A stretch of 64,000 bases of DNA from Stratiolaelaps scimitus (taxonomy: Eukaryota; Arthropoda; Arachnida; Mesostigmata; Laelapidae): positions 372,001 through 436,000 of the forward strand of contig JABWDB010000066.1 of assembly GCA_019614645.1 (NCBI GenBank), written 5' to 3'. The notes under the pieces are model-generated. The model was not told where the DNA came from. It worked only from the letters and a program-made list of their open reading frames with translations, and made no database searches. Below are positions 61,312 to 64,000 of this stretch, piece by piece. Each line of letters begins with the position of its first letter. Position 1 is the stretch's first letter. Both the position numbers and the translations under genes were made by a program.

Positions 61312-61803
61312 TTACCGGACGATTGTCAGAGAAATCTCACAATTGTTCTCTCCCGTTGAAGCATCGTCGGGTTTTCTGTAGCTGATCGTGTCCATTTTAT
61401 AAACGCGATATTGAGTTAGCCGATGACCAGTAGGCAATTTGCACTAACTATAAAGAAGGACAATGTCGAAGAAAAAAAAAATTCAGACCAGTGAAACAGC
61501 TAATGAGGGCCCCAGTGTCAACTGAGTCGTACGAGTCATTCTATTTTGAATGTTTGCCAGCGAAGAGCAAATGCAAGATGTCGTACGTGTGTCGACGATT
61601 TGCATATTGCACAACCGTGTCAAAGACGAGCTTCAACAGGACGTCTCTAGACAGCGATATTTAACTAGATCTAAGTACGATGATGAATGAAGGACAGATT
61701 GTAAGACTAATGTTGAGAATAAGGGACCTGACATGAGAGGCCATTGCAGCGTAGTTCAACGCAAGGGAACAATTATGAGATTTCTCTGACAATCGTCCAG
61801 TAA
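61312..61803. repeat. 49-bp inverted repeats flanking about 390 bp
   Basis: The left arm 61312-61360 is the reverse complement of the right arm 61755-61803 at 44 of 49 positions, without gaps; both contain GGACGATTGTCAGAGAAATC. The interior has no recognised coding sequence. The arms could be the remains of a two-copy insertion in opposite orientation, a foldback or MITE-like element, or a hairpin-forming locus. No target-site duplication was recognised. Confidence 0.8.
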
Positions 61804-61809
61804 CCGTTC

Positions 61810-64000
61810 GTTCTGAACCAGTTGTGGCCGTTCGCAACACTGAATAAAATTCTTCTGAACTGAACCTTTTTCTTTCGAATTTTCTTTTTTTTTCTTTGAT
61901 TTTTGCACATCTATTACTAAACACGTTTCCCTTGATTATGTAAGAAATTTCGTTTGGTTTCTTTTTTTGAAAATTGCCATAAACCACGAGATAATCCTTT
62001 CTTATTTGGCTGATGACTTTTGAAACAAGTCTAGCTGGTGTATTATGTTTGGCGATGGTAGAGCAAACAGTCCCAAAGAGGAGTATTTTGTCGGAGTTGT
62101 GTTATTGTTGCCGTCTCTTATACAATAGCCATATTTATATTGGTACCGAACATATGCAGTTGCAATATCGGTAGTTTATTTGTTAAACAAAAAAGTAAAT
62201 ATATAATTATTTACTATAATATATATAATGTATATTGGTTATTACTTTTTCAGATTGGCTGATACTTCAGCGGATGCATTGCGGTAGATTGAGCATAACT
62301 GGATATAGCATTATTGGAGAAGGTCATTTCAGTTCAGACGAGGCTTTTCTCATTTCCGCCATTCGGTTGCATATGTTTCCTTTTCTTCAGTGCTTTCTTT
62401 CTCTCGCTCTCTTGTGTTTCAAGTTGAGCGAAGAAGTTGGTGTCGTCGAGATAACCTCGTAGGATTGATTTCGTTCGACAACAGCGCTCCCCGCCTTACT
62501 TAAGAACGAGGGCACTGAGCAAATAGACAGCCAATCCCTCGGTCGATTGTCCCGAACGCATTTACTTGTACGCATCCAGTTTGGCCTGCCGTGGACACTC
62601 ATATTCAGGCCTAACCTGAACGCTATCCTATGAACTTGTGCATTCGGAACTTCGATGCACTCACAGCCGTCACTTTGTCCGTTTATGCCACCCGGCCCCC
62701 ATGGTGTGATGATATGCTCATCCCATCTCGTCTATGCCGGCTGCCTACCATTGGATGTGACAAAACAATCTGCTATAATTTGTGTCCTTCTTTATTCAAA
62801 TTGATAATAAAGCGCGGCCCCATTAAAAAAGACAATGAACCAGCAACGATATAACAGCAAGATACTGTATATTTATGTGCAGCTAAGCTGGATTTCGAAC
62901 AGAACGCGTCGCATCAGGGTTAGAATACTGTTGGTTTCTTTGTCCGATTAAATTATCCTTTTTTTAATCGGAGAACATTGATTTCATCGAATTTGCTAAA
63001 GATAACAATTTGACACATTCAAACTGTTTATTCTGTTATGACGATATTATCATTATATAATAACGTTTATTTAAGGCAATCTGAACGAATGTATTTGTTT
63101 ATTTCCAATTTATTCGTAACATGTGAATTTGCAACGCGCGAATAATGGGAGCCGCGTTTACCTCGATGTCCCTATACGGAACCGCTAATGTGCTGAGCAG
63201 GACGGCACTTCCTTCGATAGCTCTAACGGTACTTCCTGCGATAGCTCGGATCCATGAGTAGACGTCAGTTTCACAACGTTTACTATGATGATACGACTAA
63301 TCTATTGTCTCTCGGCACATTTTTTCCCGGTGGTGTATTTATTGAGACGATTGAATGAACTCTGTTCGAGCCGCGCCATCAGCGGCTCACAGCGTTGCGC
63401 CGCGTGAGCAGTATCTGCAGTGCAAAGTTGTCCTGTTTGATGAACAGGGGAGCTTCGTTCGGTGGCAGGAGCACTTTGACGCTGGTCGACCAGTCATCGA
63501 GCCAGCAGCGTCGTCTAACGGTCGGCAATACATTCGGGTAGCATTCACATTTTGTGTCGACAAAATGATTCTGTGATCTCACCAGCCTAATGACACATAG
63601 ACGTATGCCATTATGCTGTACGCTATATTGTGACGGTTCACTGGATGCGATTGTCGGAGGATTTTAGCAGTTTATTGCGGATGGACTTGATGGCTGTGTA
63701 TCGTACGTTTCAAATCATAAGTCATACTAAGTGACGGGACATGGAAGTGTGCTATGGTCAGAAGATTTTTTTAGGAACGAAATTAAAGGACAAATTTATC
63801 GAATCAGGAGGGGGAAGTGGACACGACGGTCGTCGAAGAGACCCGAGGGAGACACCAGCCGATGGGAGCTATCGTCAATTTTCTGACAACTTCCTCAGCG
63901 AATGATATCCGGCTGCTCGCTCCCTTTTGTCAATGTTGCTTCGCCAGCATCTGTGTCCTCGATATTAATAGCTTGCCTGTCGACAAGCGAATTATTCAGA
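61810..64000. other. gene-poor right end of the window
   Basis: No recognised gene. A 24-bp imperfect tandem pair lies at 63204-63250. A 73-codon ATG frame at 63355-63576 contains a phrase (LFDEQGSFVRWQEHF) that recalls the linker before RT in some LINE elements, but this is too short to classify. Confidence 0.5.

Overview
What it is: a eukaryotic, almost certainly arthropod, genomic window. It is mostly AT-rich non-coding DNA full of microsatellites: (AT)n, (AAT)n, (GTT)n, (CAG)n and homopolymer G/C runs. One small gene family sits in it. The single-exon secreted Val-Pro/Lys/His-rich proteins resemble low-complexity arthropod cuticular or extracellular-matrix proteins. Genes 1-3 carry a TATTTAA box, and gene 3 also has a TCAGTG initiator of the arthropod type. 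A parasitiform mite or tick is my best guess, but nothing in the window proves it. Layout: four paralogous genes, all on the + strand, start at 3865, 17873, 29604 and 46722, about 12-17 kb apart. Each encodes a signal peptide, a short variable His/Gly-rich head, a core of exactly 153 residues built on Val-Pro dipeptides that aligns across all four copies without a gap, and a short tail. Genes 2-4 end in Gly-Trp and genes 1, 3 and 4 have His-rich tails. Gene 2 has an extra Gly/His-rich domain of about 80 residues. Genes 3 and 4 are about 95% identical over 405 bp of core-coding DNA, while their heads, tails and flanks differ, which suggests a young duplication or gene conversion. Between the genes: 4.9-17.6 kb holds (AT)n tracts, a near-perfect AT hairpin (8131-8200), an (AAT)n/(ATT)n palindrome (11123-11175) and a decayed non-LTR-type reverse transcriptase (about 12150-13270) preceded by a retroelement-like 3' tail. 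18.9-28.9 kb is microsatellites, including the longest AT tract (26976-27130), and 28.9-29.5 kb is GC-rich sequence leading into the gene 3 promoter. 31-46.6 kb and 47.8-64 kb contain no recognisable gene. They hold several unrecognised ORFs and possible terminal exons, a 63-bp direct repeat (38716/39379) and a 49-bp inverted repeat (61312/61803). How the genes may work together: the likely picture is a co-oriented cluster of structural secreted proteins, perhaps of cuticle, adhesive or another hardened secretion. Metal binding or cross-linking through the His-rich ends is possible. This is inference from composition. No enzyme, receptor or recognised RNA gene was found. The cluster may continue beyond either edge of the window.
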